Source: Bifidobacterium breve (GTDB taxonomy: Bacteria; Actinomycetota; Thermoleophilia; Solirubrobacterales; Solirubrobacteraceae). From it: DNA of 64,000 nucleotides. The position numbers and the translations under genes were made by a program. The stretch covers positions 1-64,000 of the forward strand of contig CAMCVN010000004.1 of assembly GCA_945881845.1 (NCBI GenBank). The letters run 5' to 3'. Shown piece by piece: positions 54,251 through 63,694 of the stretch. The notes below the pieces were generated by a model that saw only the letters and a list, made by a program, of their open reading frames with translations, made no database searches and had not been told where the DNA came from. The number at the start of each line of letters is the position of its first letter. The stretch's first letter is position 1.

Positions 54251-55519
54251 ATGACGACGACAGCCGGCGCAGACCTAGCCCAGATTGACCTCAGCGACCT
54301 TTCTCTCTGGGAGGACGGCCCGCCGCACGAGGTTTTCGAGCGGCTACGCAACGAGCAGCCCGTTCATTGGAGCCCACTCGAAGGCTTCGCCCACGAGGAG
54401 GGCTTCTGGTCGGTCACACGATTCGAGGAGATCGCCTCAGTTGGGCGCGACTTCGAGACCTTCTCGTCAGAGCTCGGCGGCATCCTCGCCGTCAATCAGT
54501 TCCTGCCCGACGATCAGGTCCCCGAGGACGCGCCAGACGAGCCGCTCTACTTCATGCGGATGATGCTGATCGCGCAGGATCCGCCGCGCCACGACCGTCT
54601 CAAGGCGCTGGTCCAGAAGGCCTTCACACCGAAGCGCTCGCTCGACCACGCCGACCGGATCCGCGAGATCGTCAACCTCGTCTATGACAACGCTCTCGAG
54701 CGCCACCCGGACGGCAAGATCGACCTCGTTCAGGACGTTGGCGTCTACGTACCGGCGATGGTGATCGGCGACATGCTTGGCGCGCCGCGTGAAGACGCCG
54801 ACAAGCTGGTCGATTGGACCAACCGCACGACGGCCTTTGAAGACCCGCGCGTCGTCGGCGATATGAGCGACACTTGGACGGCGCTGAAAGAGGTCTTCGA
54901 GTACGTCTGGAACCTCGTCGAGGCGCGCGGCGCTGAACGCCAGGACGACCTAACCAGCGCGCTGCTCGACGCCGAAGTTGACGGCGAGAAGCTGACTGCG
55001 GAAGAGATCTGCATGTTCTGGTTCCTGCTGATGGTGGCCGGCAACGACTCAACCCGCGCGACCTTCTGCTCAGGCCTCTTCAGCCTGCTCTCGGATCCAG
55101 AACAGATGGAGCTGGTGAAGAGCGGATCGGTGCCGAGCGAGCAGGTCGTCGAAGAGTTCGTCCGCGTCCACCCCGCCTTCGCTTACATGCGCCGCACGGC
55201 GACGAAGGACACCGAGATTGCCGGCCAGCCAATTGCCAAAGGCGACAAGGTCTTGATGTGGTACGTCTCTGGCAACCGCGACGCGAGCGTCTTCGATGAT
55301 CCCCACCACTTTGACGTTGGCCGCACGCTGAACGAGCACCAGGGCTTCGGCGGCGGCGGTCGCCACTTCTGCCTCGGCGCCGGGCTGGCACGGCTAGAGA
55401 TGAAGATTTGGCTAGAGGAGACTCTCCGCCGTTTCCCTGAGATGAAGCTCGACGGTCAGCCAACACGGCTCAGCTCGACCTTCCTCAATCAGTACCGCAC
55501 GATCCCTGTGGCGGTCTGA
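54251..55519 (+). CDS. Cytochrome P450
   Basis: 422 aa, soluble bacterial type. I-helix AGNDST (263-268), ExxR (E302-R305), K-helix loop, and heme Cys C374 in FGGGGRHFCLGAGLARLEM. The sequence HFxLGAxLARLE is common in actinobacterial CYP families acting on fatty acids, sterols or terpenes. No ferredoxin or reductase gene is adjacent. The palindrome at its promoter suggests inducible control by a TetR/GntR-like repressor encoded elsewhere. Confidence 0.93.
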   Translation: MTTTAGADLAQIDLSDLSLWEDGPPHEVFERLRNEQPVHWSPLEGFAHEEGFWSVTRFEEIASVGRDFETFSSELGGILAVNQFLPDDQVPEDAPDEPLYFMRMMLIAQDPPRHDRLKALVQKAFTPKRSLDHADRIREIVNLVYDNALERHPDGKIDLVQDVGVYVPAMVIGDMLGAPREDADKLVDWTNRTTAFEDPRVVGDMSDTWTALKEVFEYVWNLVEARGAERQDDLTSALLDAEVDGEKLTAEEICMFWFLLMVAGNDSTRATFCSGLFSLLSDPEQMELVKSGSVPSEQVVEEFVRVHPAFAYMRRTATKDTEIAGQPIAKGDKVLMWYVSGNRDASVFDDPHHFDVGRTLNEHQGFGGGGRHFCLGAGLARLEMKIWLEETLRRFPEMKLDGQPTRLSSTFLNQYRTIPVAV

Positions 55520-55532
55520 GCGAGCCGCGCGC

Positions 55533-56360
55533 TCAGTGCGAGGCGACGAGCCTGAGCTGGCCGTCCTCGCGAATCTGAAGCGCCCAGAAGAGCAGCGTCA
55601 GAGCGAGGCCGACTGCGATCAGCCCCCAGCCGACAGCCGGCGGAGCGCTGTTAAAGATCAACGACAGACAGCCGCTGGGGATAAACCAGAAGCTGACGTC
55701 CCGCAACAGCGCCCAGATGCCGGGGAACGGAGGCTCGCCTGCCTGCCGCGCCAGCGCGCGGCGGTCGAACCAGATTGTCGCGTTGAAGGCGATGATCAGC
55801 GGCGCCGTCTGCAGCACCCAGCCTGTCCAAAGGTTGGTCGAGAGGTCGGGCAGCACGAACTCGCCATAGAAGCCAGCCAGCGCCGCGAATGTGAGCGCCA
55901 AGGCCCAGATCGAAGTTCCCACAAGGTCGAGGTGCGCGCGCAGCTCCGCGCTGGCGTTCGGGAAACGGCTGATCGTGTACTGACTCGTGAAAGGTCGTCC
56001 AATCACAAGCGAGCCGTAGGCCAGCAGTGCAACGGAAACGTTCGCAACCTCATCGGCGTGGTCGGTGAGCCAGCCGATCACGCTCGGCCCGGCGAAAGCA
56101 GCAACGGTCGTCAACGCGATGAAGAAGGCGAGATCCGAGATTTCGAGGATTCTTGCCTCCTCGCCGCGCAGCTTCGACCCCGTCACCAACCCGGCTGAGA
56201 GCAGCAGTGAAACGACTGAGGCCCAGAAGAACGTCAGCGGCCCGACCAGGAAGGCGATCGCAAACCACGGCAGCAGCCCGGTGACCGGATCGTCGAGGAA
56301 GAGCAGCAGGCCGTCAGGGCGGTCCGGGTCTGCATCGTGGCGGCGGGCAGTTAGGCGCAC
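55533..56360 (-). CDS. Integral membrane protein, function unknown
   Basis: 275 aa with about seven hydrophobic segments (WFAIAFLVGPLTFFWASVVSLLL; LAFFIALTTVAAFAG; VSVALLAYGSLVIG; SIWALALTFAALAGFYG; WVLQTAPLIIAFNATIWF; SFWFIPSGCLSLIF; WGLIAVGLALTLLFWAL). GTG start with TAGAAG 6 nt upstream. Convergent with the P450 gene (13 nt between stops). No family recognised. Confidence 0.65.
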   Translation of the reverse strand: MRLTARRHDADPDRPDGLLLFLDDPVTGLLPWFAIAFLVGPLTFFWASVVSLLLSAGLVTGSKLRGEEARILEISDLAFFIALTTVAAFAGPSVIGWLTDHADEVANVSVALLAYGSLVIGRPFTSQYTISRFPNASAELRAHLDLVGTSIWALALTFAALAGFYGEFVLPDLSTNLWTGWVLQTAPLIIAFNATIWFDRRALARQAGEPPFPGIWALLRDVSFWFIPSGCLSLIFNSAPPAVGWGLIAVGLALTLLFWALQIREDGQLRLVASH

Positions 56361-56487
56361 TCGCCACTTCTAGCACTGCACGATGGCCTTGTGGCGAAAG
56401 AGCCAACGAACTGCCACAGCGCGTGCGCTCGAGTGGTAGGTTTCGATTCTGTTCGGCGGGGGCGCCGACATTTACTAGGGAGAGAAG

Positions 56488-58584
56488 ATGCTTAAGAATC
56501 GTTTTGCTGTTGCCGCGATCACTGTCGCTGCGCTAACGCTGATTCCTGCTGCTGGCGCAGCCGCGTCGGGCTGCGATCCGCTCGACACGCGCTCCTGCAT
56601 CCTGCCGTTCCCAAGCAACTTCAACACCGTCGCGCAGAAGGGTTCCGACACCGGCCTTCGGCTCAACTTCAGCGCCAACCAATTCCCAAAGAACGTCAAG
56701 GGTAAGTTCGGCTTCCCACCCGAACTGAACCGCAACGACGGCTTCAGCCCAGGCAGCGCGCTGCTGACCTACGTTCCAGGGATCGACATGGCCAAGACCG
56801 GTGCCGCGCCGATCACCGACATCGCCCAGTACTCAAAGGCCAACGCCCCGATCATCGTGATCGACGCTAAGACCGGGCAGCGCCAGGCGATCTGGGCTGA
56901 GCTCGACACCAACGCCGACGCGATCAGCGAAGCAAAGGGCCAGCTGCTGATGATCCACCCGGCAAAGAACTTCCTTGAAGGCCACACCTACATCGTCGCG
57001 CTGCGCGAACTGAAGAACAGCGCCGGGAAGACAATCGCCCCCGGCGCCGCCTTCGCCTCGCTTCGTAACGGCAAGCCAGCCGCGGCCGTCAAGGGCCGCC
57101 GCGCAAGCTACGAGAAGATCTTCAAGGCGCTAAAGAAGGCCAAGGTCTCGCGTTCGTCGCTCTACCTCGCCTGGGACTTCACGATCGCCAGCGAGCGCAA
57201 CCTTTCGGAGCGCGCGCTCTCGATGCGCAACCGTTCCTTCAGCGCGCTCGGCGACAGCAACCTCGCCGACGGCAAGGTTGCCGGCAAGGCACCCGTTTAC
57301 AAGATCGACAAGGTCGAGGATTACACGACTGGCCAGAGCACGCGGATCGCGCGCCAGATCACCGGCCACGTGACCGTCCCCTGCTTCCTGACGAAGGGCT
57401 GCGCGACCGGCGGCACGATGAGCTACGCGAAGTCGAAGAAGGGCAAGTTCGATTCGATCCCGAACCAGCAGGGAACGATGGAAGCGCTCTTCATCTGCCG
57501 CATTCCGCGCGCAGCGATGACGACGCCCGCACGCCCGTCGCTCTACGGCCACGGGCTGCTCGGCTCACCGGACGAGATCGATGCCGGCAACGTTGACGAC
57601 ATGGCCAGTGAGCACAACATGATGTTCTGCGCCACGCCGGAGATTGGGATGGCCGACGAGGACGTTCCAAATGCAATCGCGCTGCTCGGCGACATGTCGA
57701 AGTTCAGCTCGATGGCCGACCGCCTCCAGCAAGGGCTGCTGAACGAGCTGATCCTCGGCCGCTTGATGATCAATCCGGCCGGGTTCGCTGCAGCCGAGGC
57801 ATTCAAGGGCTCGTCGCCATCACAATCGGCAATCGACACCAGCGCTCTCTACTACGACTCCAACAGCCAGGGCGCAATTCTCGGTGGCGCGCTGACTGCG
57901 CTGTCGCCGGACTTCAAGCGCGCCGTACTCGGCGTCGGCGGAATGAACTACAGCCTGCTGCTGCCGCGCAGCGTCGACTTCGACACCTATGAGCTGATCT
58001 TCAAGCCGGCCTACACGAGCCGTCTCGACCGGATCCTGCTGCTGTCGGCGATCCAGAACCTCTGGGATCGCGGCGAAACGAACGGTTACGGCCAGCACGT
58101 AACGAACAAGCCGCTGCCGGGAACGCCGAAGCACAACGTGCTGTTGCACGTGGCGCTCGGCGACCACCAGGTGGCTCAGGTTTCGGCCGAGGTCGAGGCC
58201 CGAACGCTGGGCCTTGTCGGCCGGCGCCCGGCTTACGACGCAGGCCGCTCTGATGACAAGACGGCGCTTTGGAACATTCCGTCTCTGAGCAGCGGCAACG
58301 CCGGCGGCTCGGGGCTTGTGATCTGGGACAGCGGCCCATGCCGAATCGGCAGTGTCTTCGCAACCTGCCTTGAGAACGACGCTTTCGACAAGCTCGGCGG
58401 CATCGGCAACCCGATCGCGCCGATCGGTGATCTTGCGCCGCGGCTCGGGCGTGACCCACACAGCCGCCCGCGCTCATCGCCGGACGCGCGCCAGCAGAAG
58501 TCAGAGTTCCTCAAGCCCGCTGGCAAGATCACCGAGGTCTGCCCAGCAAGCAGCGCCTGCCACAGTGTTGGCTGGGCCTACTAG
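56488..58584 (+). CDS. Secreted esterase/lipase-like protein, paralog of the 681-aa protein at 7539
   Basis: 698 aa with a signal peptide (MLKNRFAVAAITVAALTLIPAAGAAA). CDPLDTRSCILPFPSN at 29-44 corresponds to the Pla-1/cef-like N-terminal signature; GHGLLGS at 354-360 gives the oxyanion region; the nucleophile elbow is S-N-S460-Q-G. Long stretches are shared with the paralog, e.g. GMNYSLLLPRSVDFD, NLWDRGE, GDHQV. The elbow's first residue is Ser instead of Gly, a small departure. A Shine-Dalgarno (AGGGAGAG) lies 6-7 nt before the ATG. Function unknown. Confidence 0.72.
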   Translation: MLKNRFAVAAITVAALTLIPAAGAAASGCDPLDTRSCILPFPSNFNTVAQKGSDTGLRLNFSANQFPKNVKGKFGFPPELNRNDGFSPGSALLTYVPGIDMAKTGAAPITDIAQYSKANAPIIVIDAKTGQRQAIWAELDTNADAISEAKGQLLMIHPAKNFLEGHTYIVALRELKNSAGKTIAPGAAFASLRNGKPAAAVKGRRASYEKIFKALKKAKVSRSSLYLAWDFTIASERNLSERALSMRNRSFSALGDSNLADGKVAGKAPVYKIDKVEDYTTGQSTRIARQITGHVTVPCFLTKGCATGGTMSYAKSKKGKFDSIPNQQGTMEALFICRIPRAAMTTPARPSLYGHGLLGSPDEIDAGNVDDMASEHNMMFCATPEIGMADEDVPNAIALLGDMSKFSSMADRLQQGLLNELILGRLMINPAGFAAAEAFKGSSPSQSAIDTSALYYDSNSQGAILGGALTALSPDFKRAVLGVGGMNYSLLLPRSVDFDTYELIFKPAYTSRLDRILLLSAIQNLWDRGETNGYGQHVTNKPLPGTPKHNVLLHVALGDHQVAQVSAEVEARTLGLVGRRPAYDAGRSDDKTALWNIPSLSSGNAGGSGLVIWDSGPCRIGSVFATCLENDAFDKLGGIGNPIAPIGDLAPRLGRDPHSRPRSSPDARQQKSEFLKPAGKITEVCPASSACHSVGWAY

Positions 58585-58615
58585 CCACCACTAGCGAAGC
58601 AGCTTGGCCGTCCGC

Positions 58616-59923
58616 TCAGGATTGAGCGGCGGCCAGCGCTTCGGCTGGGTCGTTCTTCTCTTCCCACCTGTCGAGCGCGACGCGCAGTAGGAAACCGATC
58701 GTCGCGCCGAAGATTGCTAGCGCAGCGGCATGACCGGCGCCGGCGGTGGTGGCCAGCATCAGTGCAAGTACGGCCGCGGTGAAGGGCACCCGAAGCGCCG
58801 CCGCGACCGCCGCCGCGACACCGGCGACGACGAGAGCGGTAAGCGACGCGGAAGGGAAGACCAGCGTGCCGGCCACTGCAACACCAACGCCGAGGAATAC
58901 AGCGGGGAAGATTGGCCCTCCGCGGTAGCCGGCGCCGAGCGCGCCGCCGTAGGCGATCAACTTCGCCACGATGATCAGCGCGACGGCTCCAAGTGAAGTT
59001 TCAGCAAGGATTTCGGACGTGCCCATTTGGCCGCTGAAGAGCACGAGGTTGACCGAACCGCCGGTGATCTCACGGACCGCGATCGCAAGGGCCGAGGTAA
59101 TCAGCGCGACGCCGATCAAAACAGCCGGTGGGTTGCTCCGTGCCATCAGCGCAACGCGCTGGCCAAACTTGCGCGCGATCAGCGTGACAACCGCTGCGAT
59201 CAGGGCGACCGCCAAGCCAACCAAAATATCGGTGACCGAAGTTGAAGTTAGCTGCGGGAGCCCAGGCACCGCCAGCGACGAGGCGCCAAGCCCAGACCAG
59301 CTCCCCACCCCGGTTTCAGCGACGTAGGCAACGCCGAGCGCAACGAAGCCTGGCATCAGCGCCGCCGCCGGGATCCGCCCCAGCGCCGTGAACTCAGCCA
59401 GCATCAGCACGACGACGATTGGGCTGCCGAAGATCGCTGCGATCGCCGCCAGCGCCGTCATCAGCATGCCGAACTTCATCACCGGGTCTGGCTGGCGGCG
59501 CAGCACAAAGGCGCCGGCCGCCGTGCCGCAGGCCAGCAGTGGCGCTTCAGGGCCGAGCACGAGGCCGAAAATCAGTGTGCCGAACGCAGCGAGAATGACC
59601 GAAGCAAAGATCGCCGGGGTGACGTCGAAGTGAAGCCCCTCCAGCGGGCCCGAACCGGTCCTGCCCGGAAGCCGCCAGGCAATCATCACGATCGCGGCGC
59701 CGATCAGCGGCAGCAGCACAACTAGCCACCAGGCCGGCTCGGTCATTCCCAATGCCTTCGGTAGGTCCTCCCAAACGGCGGTGATCAGGTGGCCTTCGAG
59801 GAAGAGGAAGACGGTCGCAATGACTGAGCCCAGCAGCGCGAACGGAATTGCCAGAACGATCGCCTTGACTGGCGATGGGAGATCTTCTGCGGCGATCTGT
59901 GCGCTTGCGTTGGTGGAGGCCAT
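58616..59923 (-). CDS. CLC-type chloride channel/transporter
   Basis: 435 aa with ten or more hydrophobic helices. CLC motifs are partly altered: the GREGP region reads LGPEAPLL (gating Glu retained, Arg and Gly replaced), GSGIPE appears as GSGPLEG, and GGPIFPAVFLG corresponds to G-x-F-x-P. So it is a divergent CLC, most likely a membrane anion transporter. TACGCT lies 6 nt before the ATG (leaderless pattern). Confidence 0.8.
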   Translation of the reverse strand: MASTNASAQIAAEDLPSPVKAIVLAIPFALLGSVIATVFLFLEGHLITAVWEDLPKALGMTEPAWWLVVLLPLIGAAIVMIAWRLPGRTGSGPLEGLHFDVTPAIFASVILAAFGTLIFGLVLGPEAPLLACGTAAGAFVLRRQPDPVMKFGMLMTALAAIAAIFGSPIVVVLMLAEFTALGRIPAAALMPGFVALGVAYVAETGVGSWSGLGASSLAVPGLPQLTSTSVTDILVGLAVALIAAVVTLIARKFGQRVALMARSNPPAVLIGVALITSALAIAVREITGGSVNLVLFSGQMGTSEILAETSLGAVALIIVAKLIAYGGALGAGYRGGPIFPAVFLGVGVAVAGTLVFPSASLTALVVAGVAAAVAAALRVPFTAAVLALMLATTAGAGHAAALAIFGATIGFLLRVALDRWEEKNDPAEALAAAQS

Positions 59924-60006
59924 CGCGACAGCGTATCTGGCGGTTCAGCGGGCGACCCGGTGATCAACTGCTGGCACTCTCGGCGCACAGCAATTAGGCT
60001 CTGCCA

Positions 60007-61152
60007 GTGACCGTTCGAAGGCCGATCCTCGCGCTGCTGTTGGCGCTCGCGCTAAGCGCCACCGCGCTCCCAGCTTCCGCGTCAGCGAAACTGAAGCCGT
60101 GCCCACGCAGCGGCTCGGGATGCACTCTGGCGCGGGTTGCCGCCGAGACCGGCATCTTCGTCGGAACGGCGCTCTCGAACCAGATCACCGCTACCGAGAA
60201 GGCCGATATCAGCGCCAACTTCAACGCCGTTACGAGCGAGAACGCTTTCAAGTGGAGCGAGATGTCGAAGACTGCGGGCGCGATCGACTTCGCGACCACC
60301 GACCGCCTAGTCGCTTGGGCGAGCGCGAAGAAACTGCGCTTGCGAGCGCACACGCTCTTTTGGCACCGCATCCAAAACGCTCCTTGGCTAAAGGCCGAGC
60401 TTGCGGCAGCCGCCGACCCGGCCGCTCGACTGCGCCAGCTGATCGCTGAGCGAACCGCGAAGGTCGTAGGCCGCTACCGCGGCAAGGTTGCGATCTGGGA
60501 CGTGATCAACGAACCGCTCGCGCTCTTCGGCGCTGGCTTCGACACCGAGGACTCCAGCGTCACACCAAAGAACATCTTCTACACAACGCTCGGCGAGAGC
60601 TACATCGCTGACGCCTTCCGCCTGGCCCACAAGGCCGACCCGAAGGCCAAGCTGTTCCTCAACGAGCTTCTCTGGGACTCGCGGATCGGCGACCCGAAGA
60701 GCGACGCACTGCTGGCGCTAGTGGCGCGGCTGAAGAAGGCCCGCGTCCCGATCGACGGCGTCGGCATCCAGGCCCACGCGATGCTTGGCACGGCCAGCCC
60801 CTGGTTCCCGTCCAGCACGGCATCGCTGAAGCGCTACATCGACGCGCTCGGCAAGCTCGGCGTGAAGGTCGAGATCACCGAGCTTGATGTTCGCCTGCCG
60901 CTACTGGCCGATCAGCCCGACCCGCTTGCCGCGCAGGCCGCGGTCTACCGCCGCGTCGCAAGTGCCTGCGCCCAGGCCCGCGCCTGCAGCGGCCTGACGG
61001 TCTGGGGCCAGCGTGATTCCTCCTCCTGGCTCGACAGCTACAGCCTCACAAGTGCAACCGCACCGAACAGCCCACTACTGCTGGACTCTGGCGGCAAGCG
61101 CAAGCTCGCCTACCAGGCCGTCGCCGCCGGGCTGCTCGAGCGCCGCCGCTAA
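60007..61152 (+). CDS. Secreted GH10 endo-1,4-beta-xylanase
   Basis: 381 aa with a signal peptide (MTVRRPILALLLALALSATALPASASA). GH10 motifs: NAFKWSEMS near 79, RAHTLFWH near 113, acid/base E169 in WDVINEPL, IDGVGIQAHAML near 249, and nucleophile E292 in EITELDVRLP. It hydrolyses xylan outside the cell. GTG 60007 follows TAGGCT by 6 nt. Its stop overlaps the convergent cydB stop. No other glycan-degrading genes are adjacent. Confidence 0.94.
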   Translation: MTVRRPILALLLALALSATALPASASAKLKPCPRSGSGCTLARVAAETGIFVGTALSNQITATEKADISANFNAVTSENAFKWSEMSKTAGAIDFATTDRLVAWASAKKLRLRAHTLFWHRIQNAPWLKAELAAAADPAARLRQLIAERTAKVVGRYRGKVAIWDVINEPLALFGAGFDTEDSSVTPKNIFYTTLGESYIADAFRLAHKADPKAKLFLNELLWDSRIGDPKSDALLALVARLKKARVPIDGVGIQAHAMLGTASPWFPSSTASLKRYIDALGKLGVKVEITELDVRLPLLADQPDPLAAQAAVYRRVASACAQARACSGLTVWGQRDSSSWLDSYSLTSATAPNSPLLLDSGGKRKLAYQAVAAGLLERRR

Positions 61153-62219
61153 CTGCCGTCGGGCGCGCTCCACGGCATCTTGCCGCGACCGAGCCGCGCC
61201 ATCAAAGTTCGAAAGCCCCACCACTGGTAGAGGATGATCACGGGGATCATCACAACCGCCGCGACCGTCATCACAACCAGCGTGTAGTGCGACGACTGCG
61301 CATTCTCAATCGTGACCGAATCACCGAGCGAGATCGTCGAAACGATGATCCGTGGGAAGAGACCGATGAAGAGCGTCGCTACCCAGCCGACAATCGTGAT
61401 GATCGTGCAGATGAAGGCGCGTGCGAACTGGCCGCGCTGAGCGTTGATCACGGCAGCGATCAGTGCGATCAACCCGAGCGCCGCGGGGATCGCGACAGGC
61501 AGGATGCTGCGCGCGTTGAGGGAGTGGGCCACAAACGGGGTCGCGACAAGGAAGCCACCACCCAGCAGCAGTGCCGGCAGCGTCAGGTTCGGCAGCAGGT
61601 GACGGGCGTCGAGCTTGACGATCCGCTGGCGAATTCGCTCGCCAAGTTCACCGTCGAGACGGAGCGAGAGGAAGAGCGCGCCGTGGAAGGCGAAGAGTGC
61701 CGTAAGTGACAGCGCACCGAGCACTGAGTAAGGCGTAATGAAGGCGAGGATGTTGCCGAAGTAGCGCATCTCCCCCACGCGGCCCGAGCCGGCGACCGGT
61801 AGACCCGCAAGTAGAGCTGAAAGAACGAGCCCCCAGATCAGCGGCGCAGCGACGCTGGCGCCGATGTTGATAGCCGACCAAAGCCCGCGCCAGCGCGGAT
61901 TCACGCGACCGCGCCACTCGAACGAGATGATTCGCATCAGCAGCGCGATGATCAGCACCACGAGCCCAAGGTAGGCGCCCTCAAGCCAGGTGCCGTACCA
62001 AGCCGGGAACGAGGCGAATGTGAGGCCGCCGACGACCAGCAGCCAAACCTCATTGGCATCCCAGACCGGGGCGATTGTCTCAATCATCTCGCTGCGCTCA
62101 TCCTCATTGCGCGCTGCGACGCCCATCATCATGCCGACGCCGAAATCGAAGCCTTCGAGTACGAGGTAGGTCGACCAGAGGCCGGCGATGACGAAGAACC
62201 AGAGCTCAGCGAGAGTCAT
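61149..62219 (-). CDS. cydB: Cytochrome bd ubiquinol oxidase subunit II
   Basis: 356 aa, many transmembrane helices. It starts AELWFFVIAGLWSTYLVLEGFDFGVGMM, the CydB signature, followed by the PVWDANEVWLLVVGG motif. Part of the quinol:O2 oxidoreductase with high oxygen affinity. Overlaps cydA by one base (TGATG). Confidence 0.96.
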   Translation of the reverse strand: MTLAELWFFVIAGLWSTYLVLEGFDFGVGMMMGVAARNEDERSEMIETIAPVWDANEVWLLVVGGLTFASFPAWYGTWLEGAYLGLVVLIIALLMRIISFEWRGRVNPRWRGLWSAINIGASVAAPLIWGLVLSALLAGLPVAGSGRVGEMRYFGNILAFITPYSVLGALSLTALFAFHGALFLSLRLDGELGERIRQRIVKLDARHLLPNLTLPALLLGGGFLVATPFVAHSLNARSILPVAIPAALGLIALIAAVINAQRGQFARAFICTIITIVGWVATLFIGLFPRIIVSTISLGDSVTIENAQSSHYTLVVMTVAAVVMIPVIILYQWWGFRTLMARLGRGKMPWSAPDGS

Positions 62220-63634
62220 CAGTAGACCGGGGTTGGGTCGGATTTGGCTTCTTCGTCTTCAGGCAGAATCGGCGGCGGGTCAAGGATCGCGTAACGGCGC
62301 AGCAGCACGAAGGCCGTGATGCCGATCGCGATGTACAGCAGCATGAAAGCGGTCAGGCTGGCGATGATCTCGCCCGCCCCGACCGATTGCGAAAGGCCGT
62401 CGGCGGTTTTCAGCACGCCATATGCGACCCATGGCTGGCGCGCCGTCTCGGTGAAGACCCAGCCGATCAAAGCGGTGATGAACGGAAGTGCGATCGCGCC
62501 AACGGCGATCTTCAGGAACCAGCGCGACTTCTCCAGCGTTCCACGCCAGTAGAGGAAGCCACCGAGCAGCGCGATCATCATCGAGAGTGACCCGAGATAA
62601 GCCATTCCACGCATTGACCAGTAGGCAAGCTTGACGTCGGGGATGTAGTTCCCTGGCCCAAACTTCGCCTGCGAGCTGGCCTGGACTTGGTTCATTCCCT
62701 CAACCTTGCCGGTGAAGGTGTTGGTCGCCAGAAAAGAGAGCAGATACGGGATGTCGAGTGAATACGAGGGCTCCTGATCATCTACCGAGAAGCCACCAAT
62801 CTGAAATAGCGAGAACGACGCCGGCTGCTCCGAATTCCAGAGTGCTTCGGCGGCGGCGATCTTCATCGGCTGCGGCCCGGTGAGTGCAACGCCAAACTCG
62901 CTGCCTACCAGCAGCGTCAGCGTTGTAATTGGGATCGCCATGTAGAGGCTGAGCTTCACGACCGGGCGGAACAGCTCAACGTTGCGGCCTTTGAGGATGT
63001 GCCAGCAAGCGACGCCGAGCAGCAGGAACGAAGCGACCATCAGCGAGGCGAGCAATGTGTGGGCGACCGCCCAGATCGCGATCGGATTTGTCAGAACCGC
63101 CCACAGATCAACCATTCGGGCCTGCCCGGTTACCGCGTCGATGCTGTAGCCGACCGGGTTTTGCATCCACGAGTTGGCCATCAGGATGAACGTTGTTGAG
63201 AGCCACGTGCCAGCAACTACGAGCCAGATTGAGGCAAGGTGCATCCGCTCTGAGAGCCTGCCCCAACCGAAGACCCAGATGCCGATGAAGGTTGACTCGA
63301 GCATGAATGCGATCAGTCCTTCTAGCGCCAGCGTCGAGCCAAAGACATCGCCGACGAACTGCGAGTACGACGACCAGTTCATCCCGAACTGGAACTCCTG
63401 CAGCAGGCCGGTCGCGGCGCCGATCGCAAAGTTGATCAGCAGCAGCGTGCCGAAGAACTTGGTCAGCCGCAGCCACGATTCGTCGCGCGTTCGATACCAC
63501 TTCGTCTGCATGTAGGCGATGACCGGCGCGAGGCCGAGCGTCAACGGGACGAAGATGAAGTGATAGAGCGTCGTCGTCGCGAATTGCCAGCGGGCAAGTG
63601 TCAAAGCTTCGGCGGCTAGTGGCAAAGAGTCCAT
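62219..63634 (-). CDS. cydA: Cytochrome bd ubiquinol oxidase subunit I
   Basis: 471 aa. LARWQFATTTLYHFIFVPLTLGLAP gives the N-terminal His ligand region; GWVFTETARQPWVAYGVLKT is the typical CydA C-terminal motif; a quinol-binding loop (about 250-330) is moderate in length. No cydC/cydD genes are adjacent. TAGGCT lies 8 nt before the ATG. First gene of cydAB. Confidence 0.96.
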   Translation of the reverse strand: MDSLPLAAEALTLARWQFATTTLYHFIFVPLTLGLAPVIAYMQTKWYRTRDESWLRLTKFFGTLLLINFAIGAATGLLQEFQFGMNWSSYSQFVGDVFGSTLALEGLIAFMLESTFIGIWVFGWGRLSERMHLASIWLVVAGTWLSTTFILMANSWMQNPVGYSIDAVTGQARMVDLWAVLTNPIAIWAVAHTLLASLMVASFLLLGVACWHILKGRNVELFRPVVKLSLYMAIPITTLTLLVGSEFGVALTGPQPMKIAAAEALWNSEQPASFSLFQIGGFSVDDQEPSYSLDIPYLLSFLATNTFTGKVEGMNQVQASSQAKFGPGNYIPDVKLAYWSMRGMAYLGSLSMMIALLGGFLYWRGTLEKSRWFLKIAVGAIALPFITALIGWVFTETARQPWVAYGVLKTADGLSQSVGAGEIIASLTAFMLLYIAIGITAFVLLRRYAILDPPPILPEDEEAKSDPTPVY

Positions 63635-63694
63635 CGCGGGCGAGCCTATCGCTAGCGGGGGCAGTGCGGCGTTGAGCTGGCGCTCAGCCGCCGT

